Source of the DNA: Sulfurihydrogenibium azorense Az-Fu1
GTDB taxonomy: Bacteria; Aquificota; Aquificia; Aquificales; Hydrogenothermaceae
Assembly (NCBI RefSeq): GCF_000021545.1
Contig: NC_012438.1
Coordinates: 1,176,003 to 1,240,002, forward strand
Direction: 5' to 3'
Length of the DNA stretch: 64,000 nucleotides
The translations under genes were made by a program, and so were the position numbers. Below, one piece after another: positions 1 to 10,053 of the stretch (position 1 is its first letter; each line of letters starts with the position of its first letter). The notes beneath the pieces are model-generated. The model was not told the DNA's origin. It was given only the letters and a program-made list of their open reading frames with translations, and did not search any database.

Positions 1-2
1 GA

Positions 3-383
3 AAAGGTTGTCTGGAGAGTTATGTATCTTCTTACGGACTTGAAAGACTTTACTGTCTTATCTCAGAAGATAGAAAAACCTCTTTTGATATAATAAACCT
101 TGCAAAGCAAAATGATGAGAAAGCTGTTCAAACTTTTGAAGTTTTTACAGACTACCTTGCAATAGGAATAATGAGTATTGCCCACATATTTAATCCGGAC
201 ACAGTTTTACTCGCAGGTGGAATTATTGAAAACTATCCAATGGTTTTAACTCTTACTAAAAGTAAAGTTGAAAAGCTTGTGTTTCCTCTTCCACTTAGAG
301 ATTTACATATTGATACTGCAAAACTTGGAAGTTGGAGTGGTGCTTACGGAGCTCTCGCACTGGCAGAAATTTACTCTTCATAG
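3..383 (+). CDS. ROK-family sugar kinase, C-terminal part (5' end outside window)
   Basis: The frame is open from the first bases of the window to a TAG at 381-383, so this is the last ~126 residues of a larger protein. It begins with a Gly-Cys-Leu-Glu-Ser segment followed by an aromatic stretch, the end of the cysteine-rich zinc motif of ROK kinases. It continues with the family's Ala-His-Ile-Phe-Asn-Pro-Asp and Leu-Ala-Gly-Gly block and a closing Gly-Ala-Tyr-Gly-Ala-Leu motif. ROK proteins are ATP-dependent glucokinases/hexokinases or repressors; with no N-terminus visible I cannot exclude a regulator, but the kinase reading is more likely. Its 3' end overlaps the convergent QueD-family gene by 13 bp. 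Confidence 0.8.
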   Translation, partial: KGCLESYVSSYGLERLYCLISEDRKTSFDIINLAKQNDEKAVQTFEVFTDYLAIGIMSIAHIFNPDTVLLAGGIIENYPMVLTLTKSKVEKLVFPLPLRDLHIDTAKLGSWSGAYGALALAEIYSS

Positions 384-718
384 TATTCAGCTCCTCCTTC
401 TTCCGTTTCCCACACTACAACTTTCACAAGTGTTGGGTACTTTTTCTTAACTTGGTCGTAGATGTACTTTGCTACGTTTTCAGCACTTGGAGAAAAGTCG
501 TATATATCATTCATACACTTGTAATCAGGTAATATTTCTTTTAGTAAATCCTTTATCTCTAAAAAGTCGTATCCCATTCCACCGTTATCTAACTTGTCTG
601 CCTTTATGTAAAGTTCTACCATCCAAGTATGACCGTGTAAAGGTTCTGGTTTTCCGTGGTAGTCTGTTAAAAAGTGAGCTGCGTTAAACTTTTGTTTTAC
701 TCTTACGATATATGGCAT
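371..718 (-). CDS. QueD / 6-pyruvoyltetrahydropterin synthase family, PTPS-III-like active site
   Basis: A 115-residue T-fold pterin enzyme. Zinc ligands are His15 (FNAAH) and His28/His30 (HGH). QueD makes 6-carboxytetrahydropterin for queuosine; it normally has a catalytic Cys four residues before the HGH. Here that Cys is absent and the segment reads Glu25-Pro-Leu-His-Gly-His. This ExxHGH layout is the hallmark described for PTPS-III proteins, which cleave dihydroneopterin triphosphate to 6-hydroxymethyldihydropterin and replace FolB in folate synthesis. The C-terminal Trp-Glu-Thr/Glu region is present. The start is supported by an upstream AAGAGG on the minus strand. It is divergent from thiC. 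Family membership is secure; the PTPS-III function is inferred from the motif. Confidence 0.85.
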   Translation of the reverse strand: MPYIVRVKQKFNAAHFLTDYHGKPEPLHGHTWMVELYIKADKLDNGGMGYDFLEIKDLLKEILPDYKCMNDIYDFSPSAENVAKYIYDQVKKKYPTLVKVVVWETEEGGAEYYEE

Positions 719-767
719 GATTTTTACCTCTTTAAATGTTTTTATGACAATTTACATAAAACTTAAC

Positions 768-796
768 TTGAAATATTTATAACATAGTTATATATT
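768..796 (+). promoter_or_regulatory. Likely sigma-70-type promoter of thiC
   Basis: TTGAAA at 768-773 and TATATT at 791-796 are separated by exactly 17 bp and lie just upstream of the TPP riboswitch aptamer, as expected for its promoter. Confidence 0.55.
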
Positions 797-805
797 TATT
801 TGCAA

Positions 806-903
806 TAAGCACCGCGGGGGGTGGTTATCCGTTTTTATGGATAGCCTGAGAGTATACCCCTTGAACCTGATGCAGGTAATCCTGCCGTAGGGAAGCGGGC
901 GTT
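806..903 (+). promoter_or_regulatory. TPP (thiamine pyrophosphate) riboswitch, THI element
   Basis: The conserved THI-box sequence is readable: a GGGGGTG strand near 816-823, the GCCTGAGA core at 844-851, ACCCCTTGAACCTGAT at 856-871, then the GGTAATCC...GTAGGGAAGC segment ending near 896. A variable P3 stem (TTATCC/GGATAG) separates the halves. It binds TPP in the nascent mRNA and reduces expression of the downstream thiamine gene. It sits immediately upstream of thiC, its most common target. Confidence 0.95.
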
Positions 904-907
904 GGAA

Positions 908-2328
<1,421 letters not shown>

Positions 2329-2336
2329 GAACTTAA

Positions 2337-2360
2337 CACCCCCTTTTTTAAAGGGGGGTG
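2337..2360. terminator. Bidirectional intrinsic terminator between thiC and the aldo-keto reductase
   Basis: CACCCCC (2337-2343) pairs with GGGGGGTG (2353-2360) around an AT-rich T6A3 loop. A-rich DNA lies on the left and T-rich DNA on the right, so it can end transcripts from both convergent genes. Confidence 0.7.
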
Positions 2361-2373
2361 ATTAAATATATTT

Positions 2374-3372
2374 TTAAGGTCTTTCAGGGGGAGACATGAA
2401 TTCTGGCCCTACTGGATGTTTTACATTTTCATTTATAATTTTATCCATATTTTTAAAATCTTCTTCTGATAAGTGCCATCCAAAAACTTCAGGTATATCG
2501 TTTAAATGTTCTTTTTTCCTTACTCCCCAAAGAGCTACTCCTAAAGGAGATTTATCTAACATCCATCTGACAGCAAGATGAATAACCCTTTTTCCAAATC
2601 TTTCCTGAGCATATTTATCTAATTCTTCAACAGCACTCAAATATTCTGAAAATCTAGGTTCCTGGAATTTTGGATCAACTTTTCTTAAATCATCTCCTTC
2701 AAATTTTGTGTTTTTGTTTATTTTACCGCTTAAAAGACCTCTGCATATCGCTCCATAGAAAAGTAATGCAATGTTATTTTTTTCACAATAAAGAATTACA
2801 TCTTTTTCGATTTGTCTCTCAAATAAATTATAAGGAGGTTGATTAGTGTAAATAGGAGCAACTTTTCTAAATTCTTCCATTTGCTCAGGGGAGTAGTTAC
2901 TCACTCCTATGGCTCTGATTTTTCCTTCTTTATAAAGTTTATACATTGCTTCTGCTGTTTCTTCAAAAGGTGTTTTAGTGTCAGGCCAGTGAACTTGATA
3001 TATGTCTATATAATCTGTTTGTAATCTTTTCAGTGAGTCTTCTACTTCTTTAAAAATTCTTTCTTTTGTAGAGTTCCTCCATACTTTTGAATGCTTATCT
3101 TCCCACTCTAAGCCTACTTTTGTAGCAATAACAACTTTGTCTCTACTTCCATATTCTTTTAATGCTTTCCCAACAATTTCTTCCGATAGCCCAAATCCGT
3201 AAACAGGAGCTGTATCAATAAGATTTAATCCCTTATCCAGTCCATTTAAAATTGCTTCTATTGCTTTTTGCTCATCTGTTCCACCCCACATCCATCCTCC
3301 AATTGCCCACGTTCCAATGGCAATTCTTGAAACCTCAATTTCTGTCCCAGGAATTTTAAGATACTCAACCAA
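2374..3372 (-). CDS. Aldo/keto reductase
   Basis: A 332-residue NADPH-type oxidoreductase with a TIM-barrel fold. Visible landmarks are Gly-Thr-Trp-Ala-Ile-Gly-Gly near the N-terminus, the catalytic region Asp-Thr-Ala-Pro-Val-Tyr-Gly around residue 54, the conserved Lys in ATKVG, and Gln-Val-His-Trp-Pro-Asp carrying the catalytic His. The start is TTG at 3372, preceded by GGAGG at a good distance; no ATG fits as well. It is the last gene of the OYE-IorA-IorB-AKR run, 15 nt after IorB, so a role in reducing aldehydes or related carbonyls in the same response is plausible. Substrate unknown. Confidence 0.9.
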   Translation of the reverse strand: MVEYLKIPGTEIEVSRIAIGTWAIGGWMWGGTDEQKAIEAILNGLDKGLNLIDTAPVYGFGLSEEIVGKALKEYGSRDKVVIATKVGLEWEDKHSKVWRNSTKERIFKEVEDSLKRLQTDYIDIYQVHWPDTKTPFEETAEAMYKLYKEGKIRAIGVSNYSPEQMEEFRKVAPIYTNQPPYNLFERQIEKDVILYCEKNNIALLFYGAICRGLLSGKINKNTKFEGDDLRKVDPKFQEPRFSEYLSAVEELDKYAQERFGKRVIHLAVRWMLDKSPLGVALWGVRKKEHLNDIPEVFGWHLSEEDFKNMDKIINENVKHPVGPEFMSPPERP

Positions 3373-3387
3373 TTTATCTTACCTCCT

Positions 3388-5517
3388 TTAAAGTATTAAA
3401 AATTTTATATAATCAGGAGTCATCGGAAGTCTGTTTACCTTTATGTCATAACCCCAGAATAATGCATTTGCAACTGCAGGTGCTATTGGTGGAAGACCAG
3501 GTTCACCTACACCTCCCATACTACCTTCTCCTTTTACTATATGAACTTCTATTTCATCAGGTGCCTCATCCATAGTTAAAATCGGATAAGTATCAAAATT
3601 TAAGTTTGATGGCCCTGATTTACCAAAATGAACAGCTTCTTTTAAAGCTGCACTTAAACCCATATTTACAGCACTTTCTACTTGAGCAATAACTAAATCT
3701 GGATTAATTACTGTAGGACCAAGATCGATAGCACAAACAACTCTGTGAACTTTAACTATACCTGTAGATTTGTCTAAAGATACTTCTGCGACTTGGGCAA
3801 CATGTGTTCCGAAAGAATAGTGATAAGCAATTCCCATTGCTGCTCCATATTTTGGAGTTTTTCCCCAACCTGCTTTTTCAGCCACAGTTTGAATAACATT
3901 TTGAGCTCTTTGATTTTTAGATAACAATTTCAATCTTAACTCAACAGGATCTTTATGTGATAATTTTGCTACTCTATCAATAAATGTCTCTAACGTGAAG
4001 GCGTTATGAGAACTACCAACAGATCTCCAAAACCAAACTGGTATAGGTAAGTCTACTTTAACAAATTCAACATGAACATTTGGAATATCATAAAACATAT
4101 TTTCTATTCCCTCAACTGCTGCTCTATCTATTTTTGAGGGTCTTCCTGCCCATTCAAAGACTGCTGGAACAGCTATTTTATGATATAGGGCAATTAAATT
4201 TCCGTTATTATCTAAACCTGCTTTCAAAATTGTTGCATTCATTGGTCTATACCATTGTGATTTTACATCATCTTCCCTTGTATATATAAGTTTTACCGGT
4301 CTTTTTAATTTTTTGGAAATTTCTACAGCTTCTTTAACAAAAAGAACATTAGACTTTCTACCAAAGCCCCCACCTAAATATGTTGTATAAACGTCTACTT
4401 TATTTTTATCAAATCCTGTAACTTCCATAGCTACTTTTTGAGCGAAGGTTTGTGCCTGTATTGGTGCATAAATTTCACATCTGTCATCAGTGATATTAGC
4501 AACACAGTTCATAGGTTCTATTGTTCCATGATACAAATACGGTAGAAGATATGTTTCCTCTATTTTTTTATTTACATTCTGTATTACCTTAATGACATTT
4601 CCATCGTTTCTGGCTATATTTCCATTTTCGTTTAATTTGTTTAAATAATACTCTTGAAGCTTGTTGTCATCATATCCTTCTATAGAACTTCTACTCCACT
4701 TAACTTTGACTTTGTTTCTAACTTTTAATAAACTTTCAAAGGTTTCTCCAACAATAGCAACTCCCGTCTGAATAGGAAAAGCATCTATAATACCCTTTTC
4801 TTTTAAGATGTCATCTTTATTAAAATCTTCTACCTTTGAATCAAAATAGTTAGGTCTTTCTACAACTGCATATACCATATTTTTTAGTTTAACATCAATA
4901 CCAAAGATAGCCCTACCGTTTACTTTTTCAGGTACATCTATACGTGGAACATTCTTTCCTATATAGATAAATTCTTCCGGATTTTTCAAATTTACTTCTT
5001 GTGGAATAGGAAGTTTTAAAGCGTAATCCCAAAAATGAGAGTAAGGATACCTTTTGTCTTTATACCATAAATAACCTTCTTTTACTTTAAGATTTGATTT
5101 AGAAATATTTAATTTTTCGGAAGCTGCATTTAAAATCATCTCTTTAGCAGTTGCTCCTAAATATCTATAAAATTCATGCATATGGCTTAAGCTTGTACTT
5201 CCTCCTGTAAGTTGAGATCCAAACTTTTCATCTTTGTATATATCTGAAGCAGGAGCGGCTTTAACTTTTACTTTTTCCCATGGAAAATCAAGCTCATCAG
5301 CTACAAGCATAGCAAGTCCCGTGTAAACTCCCTGTCCCATCTCAGATTTATTAGAAAGTATTATTAGTTCATTATTTTTTGTAATTTGTAGCCACAAAAC
5401 TGGTTTTAAATTGTTGTTCATAATCTCTTCCGCTTTTAGTATCTGAAATCCTGAAGGAGCGATAATTAATCCAATTGCAAGTCCTGAAATCTTTATAAAA
5501 TCTCTCCTTGTAATCAT
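3388..5517 (-). CDS. Molybdopterin-binding oxidoreductase large subunit, IorB-like (xanthine dehydrogenase family)
   Basis: A 709-residue large subunit of a molybdenum hydroxylase of the isoquinoline 1-oxidoreductase/aldehyde dehydrogenase type. It starts with a twin-arginine-like leader (TRRDFIKISG and a hydrophobic stretch to about residue 25), so Tat export or membrane-side location is likely. Family blocks include Gln-Gly-Val-Tyr-Thr-Gly near the N-terminus, Gly-Gly-Gly-Phe-Gly-Arg-Lys in the middle and the C-terminal Gly-Val-Gly-Glu-Pro-Gly-Leu-Pro-Pro, which carries the catalytic Glu. It lies 3 nt after its iron-sulfur partner and would receive electrons through that subunit. The real substrate (aldehyde, N-heterocycle) cannot be read from sequence. 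Confidence 0.88.
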   Translation of the reverse strand: MITRRDFIKISGLAIGLIIAPSGFQILKAEEIMNNNLKPVLWLQITKNNELIILSNKSEMGQGVYTGLAMLVADELDFPWEKVKVKAAPASDIYKDEKFGSQLTGGSTSLSHMHEFYRYLGATAKEMILNAASEKLNISKSNLKVKEGYLWYKDKRYPYSHFWDYALKLPIPQEVNLKNPEEFIYIGKNVPRIDVPEKVNGRAIFGIDVKLKNMVYAVVERPNYFDSKVEDFNKDDILKEKGIIDAFPIQTGVAIVGETFESLLKVRNKVKVKWSRSSIEGYDDNKLQEYYLNKLNENGNIARNDGNVIKVIQNVNKKIEETYLLPYLYHGTIEPMNCVANITDDRCEIYAPIQAQTFAQKVAMEVTGFDKNKVDVYTTYLGGGFGRKSNVLFVKEAVEISKKLKRPVKLIYTREDDVKSQWYRPMNATILKAGLDNNGNLIALYHKIAVPAVFEWAGRPSKIDRAAVEGIENMFYDIPNVHVEFVKVDLPIPVWFWRSVGSSHNAFTLETFIDRVAKLSHKDPVELRLKLLSKNQRAQNVIQTVAEKAGWGKTPKYGAAMGIAYHYSFGTHVAQVAEVSLDKSTGIVKVHRVVCAIDLGPTVINPDLVIAQVESAVNMGLSAALKEAVHFGKSGPSNLNFDTYPILTMDEAPDEIEVHIVKGEGSMGGVGEPGLPPIAPAVANALFWGYDIKVNRLPMTPDYIKFLIL

Positions 5518-5520
5518 TTT

Positions 5521-5979
5521 TTAACCCTCCTTCTTTAAAAGAGATTGAGCGCGTTTTATTGCTTTTTTAATTCTGTTGTACGTTCCGCATCTACAAAGAT
5601 GGGAAGACATTATAGATACAATCTCGTTATCACTTGCATTTAAATTATTTTTAAGTAAGGCATAGGCTTCTACTATCTGACCAGACTGGCAATATCCACA
5701 CTGAGGTACTTGTAACTCTATCCACGCTCTTTTTAATGGATGATCTTCTGGAATTCCTTCAATGGTTATGATTTCTTTGTTAATAGCAAGTTTAAGAGGT
5801 GTTATACAGGATCTAACAGGATTTCCATCTAATAAAATCGTACATGACCCACAAATTCCCTTCCCACATCCAAACTTTGTTCCAGTTAAACCTATATGAT
5901 CTCTTATTACCCATAAAAGTGGTGTATCGTCTGATAGATTTACATTAAAAAATTTTCCATTGATTTTTAACTTTTTCAT
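5521..5979 (-). CDS. (2Fe-2S) small subunit of molybdenum hydroxylase, IorA/CoxS-like
   Basis: A 152-residue two-domain ferredoxin-type protein. The N-terminal plant-type cluster is marked by Cys-Gly-Lys-Gly-Ile-Cys-Gly-Ser-Cys; the C-terminal four-helix domain carries Cys-Gly-Tyr-Cys-Gln and Cys-Arg-Cys-Gly. These bind two 2Fe-2S clusters that pass electrons between the molybdenum site and an acceptor. No FAD subunit is present nearby, as is usual for IorAB-type enzymes that use cytochrome acceptors. The gene sits between OYE and IorB with short gaps, consistent with one operon. Confidence 0.93.
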   Translation of the reverse strand: MKKLKINGKFFNVNLSDDTPLLWVIRDHIGLTGTKFGCGKGICGSCTILLDGNPVRSCITPLKLAINKEIITIEGIPEDHPLKRAWIELQVPQCGYCQSGQIVEAYALLKNNLNASDNEIVSIMSSHLCRCGTYNRIKKAIKRAQSLLKKEG

Positions 5980-5994
5980 GGTTGTAAAACCTCC

Positions 5995-7047
5995 TTAAAA
6001 CCATCCTCTTAAATATTGCTTTGGAATTTGAATTTTTATATTGTTTGATAAAGCCCATCTAATTGGCAAATAAGGATCTTTTAAAAATTCCCTTCCAATA
6101 GCAACTAAATCTGCCCTATTATTAGAAATTATCTCCTCAGCTTGGTAATAACTCTTAATAAGACCTACTGTCATTGTTTTTATTTTAGCTTCCCTTTTAA
6201 TTTTTTCAGAGTATGGAACTTGAAATCCTGGATATGCATTTACTACTTCTGATTCTAAAATTCCTCCAGATGAACAATCAATTACATCACAGCCCTCTTC
6301 TTTTAATCTTTTTGCAAGATGAATACTATCTTCAAGTGTCCATCCATCTTCTACATGATCTACACAAGAAAGTCTAACAAACAAAGGCATACTTTCAGGA
6401 ATTACATTTCTAACTTTTTTTACCACTTCCAGTAAAAATCTTTCTCTATTTTCAAGACTCCCTCCATACTCATCTGTTCTATGATTTGATATTAGTGATA
6501 AAAATTCGTGAATAAGATATCCATGTGCAGCGTGAATTTCTATAATATCAAAACCAGCTTCAACTGCCCGTTTAGCAGCATTTACAAATGAATTTTGAAC
6601 TTCTTCTATATCTTTTTTATTCATTTCTTTTGGAATATGCCAGTTATTTCCAAATTGTAAAGGTGATGGAGCAATTGCATCTTTAGAACCTTTTATTTTG
6701 ACACTTTCCCTTTCCCATGGATTGTAATCCTCTGCTTTTCTTCCTGCATGGGCAAGCTGTATTCCTACTTTTGCTCCAAAATTATGGCAAAAGTTAACTA
6801 TATTTCTTAAACCTTCAATATGCTCATCTTTCCATATACCAAGATCTGAAGGGGATATTCTACCTCGTGGTTCTACGGCAGTAGCTTCTAAAAATATTAA
6901 ACCTGCACCACCTACTGCCCTTGAACCTAAATGAACCATATGCCAATCACTAACAAAACCGTCATGTGATGAATACATACACATAGGAGACATTACTATC
7001 CGATTTTTCAATGTGACACCTCTAATCTTTTCATGAGAGTAAAGCAT
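5995..7047 (-). CDS. NADH:flavin oxidoreductase, YqjM-type old yellow enzyme
   Basis: A 350-residue FMN-dependent ene-reductase. N-terminal Pro-Met-Cys23-Met-Tyr25 is the YqjM/thermophilic-like signature, with a Cys that modulates flavin redox. His-Ala-Ala-His-Gly-Tyr-Leu near residue 175 supplies the substrate-binding His pair, and the closing Gly-Arg-Glu-Phe motif fits FMN phosphate binding. These enzymes reduce activated C=C bonds in electrophiles such as quinones and enals. It is the first gene of a four-gene redox operon and is divergent from an HxlR regulator, which probably controls it. Confidence 0.93.
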   Translation of the reverse strand: MLYSHEKIRGVTLKNRIVMSPMCMYSSHDGFVSDWHMVHLGSRAVGGAGLIFLEATAVEPRGRISPSDLGIWKDEHIEGLRNIVNFCHNFGAKVGIQLAHAGRKAEDYNPWERESVKIKGSKDAIAPSPLQFGNNWHIPKEMNKKDIEEVQNSFVNAAKRAVEAGFDIIEIHAAHGYLIHEFLSLISNHRTDEYGGSLENRERFLLEVVKKVRNVIPESMPLFVRLSCVDHVEDGWTLEDSIHLAKRLKEEGCDVIDCSSGGILESEVVNAYPGFQVPYSEKIKREAKIKTMTVGLIKSYYQAEEIISNNRADLVAIGREFLKDPYLPIRWALSNNIKIQIPKQYLRGWF

Positions 7048-7077
7048 TGATTCTACCTCTTAATATTATTTTACCTT

Positions 7078-7131
7078 AATTTTAGAAATTAAATAATTTT
7101 TTGTCAAGTACAGACTTATTTGTGATATACT
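7078..7131. promoter_or_regulatory. Divergent promoter region between OYE operon and hxlR-type gene
   Basis: On the plus strand TTGTCA (7101-7106) lies 17-19 bp from GATATA/TATACT (7124-7131). On the minus strand TTGACA (7107-7102) lies about 17 bp from a TAAAAA-like -10 near 7080. The two -35 boxes overlap. A short dyad, AAGT-ACAG-ACTT (7106-7117), abuts them and is a candidate operator for the HxlR protein. Confidence 0.45.
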
Positions 7132-7163
7132 AACATAAAAGTAACTATAATGAGGTAAAGGGA

Positions 7164-7526
7164 ATGAACGAATGTCCTATTGAGATAACTTTAAATATTA
7201 TTAGTGGTAAATGGAAATTCTTAATAATAAAAGAACTTATAGATGGTCCAAAAAGATTCTCTCAGTTGAACCGATCTATAAAAGGAATAAATCAAAGAAT
7301 GCTTACAAAACAACTTAGGGAGCTTGAAAGAGAAGGTATCATAGAGAGAAAAGTTTACCCACAAATTCCTCCAAAAGTGGAGTATTCATTAACCGACTTG
7401 GGAGAAAAACTACATCCTGTCTTACTTACTTTACACCAATGGGGAGTGGAATACATTAAAAGTAAGGGTGTAGATACATCCTACAAAGAGTGTGAAACAA
7501 AACTTCAGTTTACACAAAAAGTTTAA
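7164..7526 (+). CDS. HxlR-family winged-helix transcriptional regulator
   Basis: A 120-residue HxlR/DUF24 protein. The start Met-Asn-Glu-Cys-Pro-Ile carries the single N-terminal Cys (Cys4) used as a redox or electrophile sensor in YodB/HypR-like members. The Gly-Lys-Trp-Lys-Phe-Leu-Ile helix and the Arg-Met-Leu-Thr-Lys-Gln-Leu recognition helix are typical, followed by a Val-Glu-Tyr-Ser-Leu-Thr wing. It is transcribed away from the OYE operon across a compact shared promoter. In this family such pairs usually encode a repressor and its electrophile-detoxifying target; that is inference here. Confidence 0.92.
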   Translation: MNECPIEITLNIISGKWKFLIIKELIDGPKRFSQLNRSIKGINQRMLTKQLRELEREGIIERKVYPQIPPKVEYSLTDLGEKLHPVLLTLHQWGVEYIKSKGVDTSYKECETKLQFTQKV

Positions 7527-7547
7527 AAGTGAAACTGTCATAAACAT

Positions 7548-9998
7548 TTAAGAGTAAACTTTATAAAACTTTAACTTAACAAATTCAACAACCGCTATAT
7601 AAAGGAAAACTATAGATAAGATTATTATCAAGAGATTTAAAGGTAGTGGTTTTATTTCCAAAATTTCTCCAATTGGTGTGTAAGGAATGATAAATGTTAG
7701 GGAAACTATGGTAAGTATAGAAAAAGCTAAATAATTACTTGGTTTAGATCTGTAAAAACTGTTTTTTGTTCTTAAAACCAGTATAACTAAAAGTTGAGTA
7801 AGCATAGCTTCTATAAACCATCCACTTCTAAAATACTCAGGGGAAAGATGAAAGATAAAAAGTAAAACCCCAAAGGTTACATAATCAAAAAATGAACTAA
7901 TCAAACCAAAAACAACCATAAAACTTTTTATAAAGTTAAAATCCCACTTTTTTGGAGTGTTTATCCAATCTTCATCCACATTGTCGTTTGGTATGGTTAT
8001 AACTGCAAAGTCTGTCAAAAAGTTAGATGCTAAAACCTGTTTTGGTAAGAGTGGTAAAAACGGTATAATAAAGGAAGCTCCAGCCATACTAAAAATATTT
8101 CCAAAGTTTGAACTTGTTTGCATAAATATGTACTTTAAAGTGTTTACAAATGCCTTTCTACCTTCCAGCACACCATCTAAAAGAACTTTCAAACTTTTTT
8201 CTAACAAGACTATATCAGCTGATTCTTTGGCTATATCAACTGCATTGTCAACTGAGATTGATACGTCAGCTGACTTCATAGGCGGAACATCGTTAACACC
8301 ATCTCCTATATAACCAACAACGTTTCCACCTTTTCTTAAGGCTTGTATTATATCTTCCTTTTGAGAAGGAGTAAGCTCAGCAAATATATCATACTTTTCT
8401 ACAACTTTAACAAGGGCATCTGGATGAATATTATGTAAATCTTCAGAAGTCAAGACATTGTTTAAGTTTAACTTTTCTCCTATATGTTTTGCAACAAACC
8501 TGTTATCGCCAGTTAAAATTTTCAGCTTTATACCTTTTTCTTTTAGTATATTTATAGCATCTAAAACATCTTCTTTAAGTGGGTCTTCAAATATTAAAAA
8601 TCCTAAAAATATCATTTTTGATTCATCTGAAAATCCTATAATATCTTTATCATTAAACTTGTAAGCTACTGCTAAAACCCTATAACCCTTTTTAGAAAAA
8701 TCTTCTAAATTGTTTAAAATTTTTTCTTTATATTCATCTGTTAATGGGTTTACTTTGTTATTTATTTCAACAAACTCACAAACCTGTAGAATGTTTTTAA
8801 CAGCTCCTTTTGTTATTAAAAGGTTTTTACTGTCAGGAGTCTTTACAAATATTGAAAGTCTTTTTCTATTAAAGTCGTAAGGGATTTCATCTATCTTTTT
8901 ATAAGCATCAATATCTAAACTTTTATAAGAGATTAAGGCTTCATCTATCGGATTCTTAAATCCAGTTTGAAAGTAAGCGTTAAGATAAGCCAGTAAGAAT
9001 ACTTTCTCATTTTCTTTATTGTTTAAATCTTTGTACGATACTAGTTTCATAATTCCTTGGGTAATTGTACCTGTTTTATCACAGCACAAAACATTCATAC
9101 TTCCAAAGTTTTCTATAGAAATTAATCTTTTTACTACGACTTTTTTATCAGCCATTTTCTTTGCACCAACAGAAAGGGCAACAGTAACGATGGCAGGAAG
9201 AAGGGTAGGAGTTATTCCTATTGACAAAGATAAAGCAAATAAAAATGATTCAACAACAGGTCTATGAAAATAAACGTTTACAAAAAAAACAATCAGTATT
9301 AAAACAAAGGCTACTTCCGTTAGAAGATAACCAAATCTTCTCAGATTTCTTTCAAAATCAGTTTCATACTTAATCTCACTATACTTAGACGCAATTTTTC
9401 CAAACTCTGTATCTTTCCCAATAGCTATACATAAAGCTTTTGCAAAACCGCTTACTACATAACTTCCTTTAAAAACTTTCTCTGTTTCCATTTTTTCAAC
9501 AGGGTAGGACTCTCCTGTTAAAATAGACTCATTTACAAATAAATCTTTTGACTCTATAACTATACAATCAGCTGGGACAACATCCCCAGCTGTAAGTATT
9601 ACAATGTCTCCAACCACAATATCTTCGAGATGTATTTCTTTTTTTTGACCACTTCTTATTACTGTTGCTTTAACTTTTACTAAAGACCTGAGACTTTCAA
9701 TTGTTTTATGAGCTGACCTTTCTTGAAAAAAGTCAACTACTCCACCAAGAAATACTATAAGTATGATTATCAAAGATTCAAACTTGTCTCCTAAAAGGTA
9801 TGATAGGAAAGAAGCAAACAGAAGAAGTAGAATAAAAGGATTTTTAAACTGATTTATAAAAAGTTTTAAATCAGAAAAACGATCTTCTTCTTTTATAGTG
9901 TTATAACCGTATATCTTTAATCTTCTTTTAGCTTCTTCTTCTGTTAGACCTTTTTCAATATCAGTATTAAGTTTCTTTACAAGTTCTGCTATATTCAT
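7548..9998 (-). CDS. mgtA: Mg2+-transporting P-type ATPase, MgtA-like
   Basis: An 816-residue P-type ATPase. An N-terminal cation-ATPase domain is followed by the TGES actuator motif, a GITPTLLPAI membrane helix, the phosphorylation motif Asp-Lys-Thr-Gly-Thr-Ile-Thr, and Gly-Asp-Gly-Val-Asn-Asp near the hinge. The TM4 sequence and the C-terminal block with Asn-Phe-Leu-Thr-Asp-Phe and Pro-Lys-Lys-Trp-Asp resemble magnesium-translocating class IIIB pumps rather than Ca2+ or heavy-metal pumps. It is a little shorter than enterobacterial MgtA (about 900). It would import Mg2+ into the cytoplasm. The gene is convergent with hxlR; no upstream leader element was recognised. Confidence 0.85.
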   Translation of the reverse strand: MNIAELVKKLNTDIEKGLTEEEAKRRLKIYGYNTIKEEDRFSDLKLFINQFKNPFILLLLFASFLSYLLGDKFESLIIILIVFLGGVVDFFQERSAHKTIESLRSLVKVKATVIRSGQKKEIHLEDIVVGDIVILTAGDVVPADCIVIESKDLFVNESILTGESYPVEKMETEKVFKGSYVVSGFAKALCIAIGKDTEFGKIASKYSEIKYETDFERNLRRFGYLLTEVAFVLILIVFFVNVYFHRPVVESFLFALSLSIGITPTLLPAIVTVALSVGAKKMADKKVVVKRLISIENFGSMNVLCCDKTGTITQGIMKLVSYKDLNNKENEKVFLLAYLNAYFQTGFKNPIDEALISYKSLDIDAYKKIDEIPYDFNRKRLSIFVKTPDSKNLLITKGAVKNILQVCEFVEINNKVNPLTDEYKEKILNNLEDFSKKGYRVLAVAYKFNDKDIIGFSDESKMIFLGFLIFEDPLKEDVLDAINILKEKGIKLKILTGDNRFVAKHIGEKLNLNNVLTSEDLHNIHPDALVKVVEKYDIFAELTPSQKEDIIQALRKGGNVVGYIGDGVNDVPPMKSADVSISVDNAVDIAKESADIVLLEKSLKVLLDGVLEGRKAFVNTLKYIFMQTSSNFGNIFSMAGASFIIPFLPLLPKQVLASNFLTDFAVITIPNDNVDEDWINTPKKWDFNFIKSFMVVFGLISSFFDYVTFGVLLFIFHLSPEYFRSGWFIEAMLTQLLVILVLRTKNSFYRSKPSNYLAFSILTIVSLTFIIPYTPIGEILEIKPLPLNLLIIILSIVFLYIAVVEFVKLKFYKVYS

Positions 9999-10053
9999 AC
10001 TCTAATTTTAAAGAAAATAATTTAAAAAACAATTCAAATTACATTAAGGTTTT

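Noticed and set aside
7957-9267. Several plus-strand frames opposite the Mg2+ ATPase.
   Set aside because: They are shadows of the real minus-strand gene with no ribosome site or family match.
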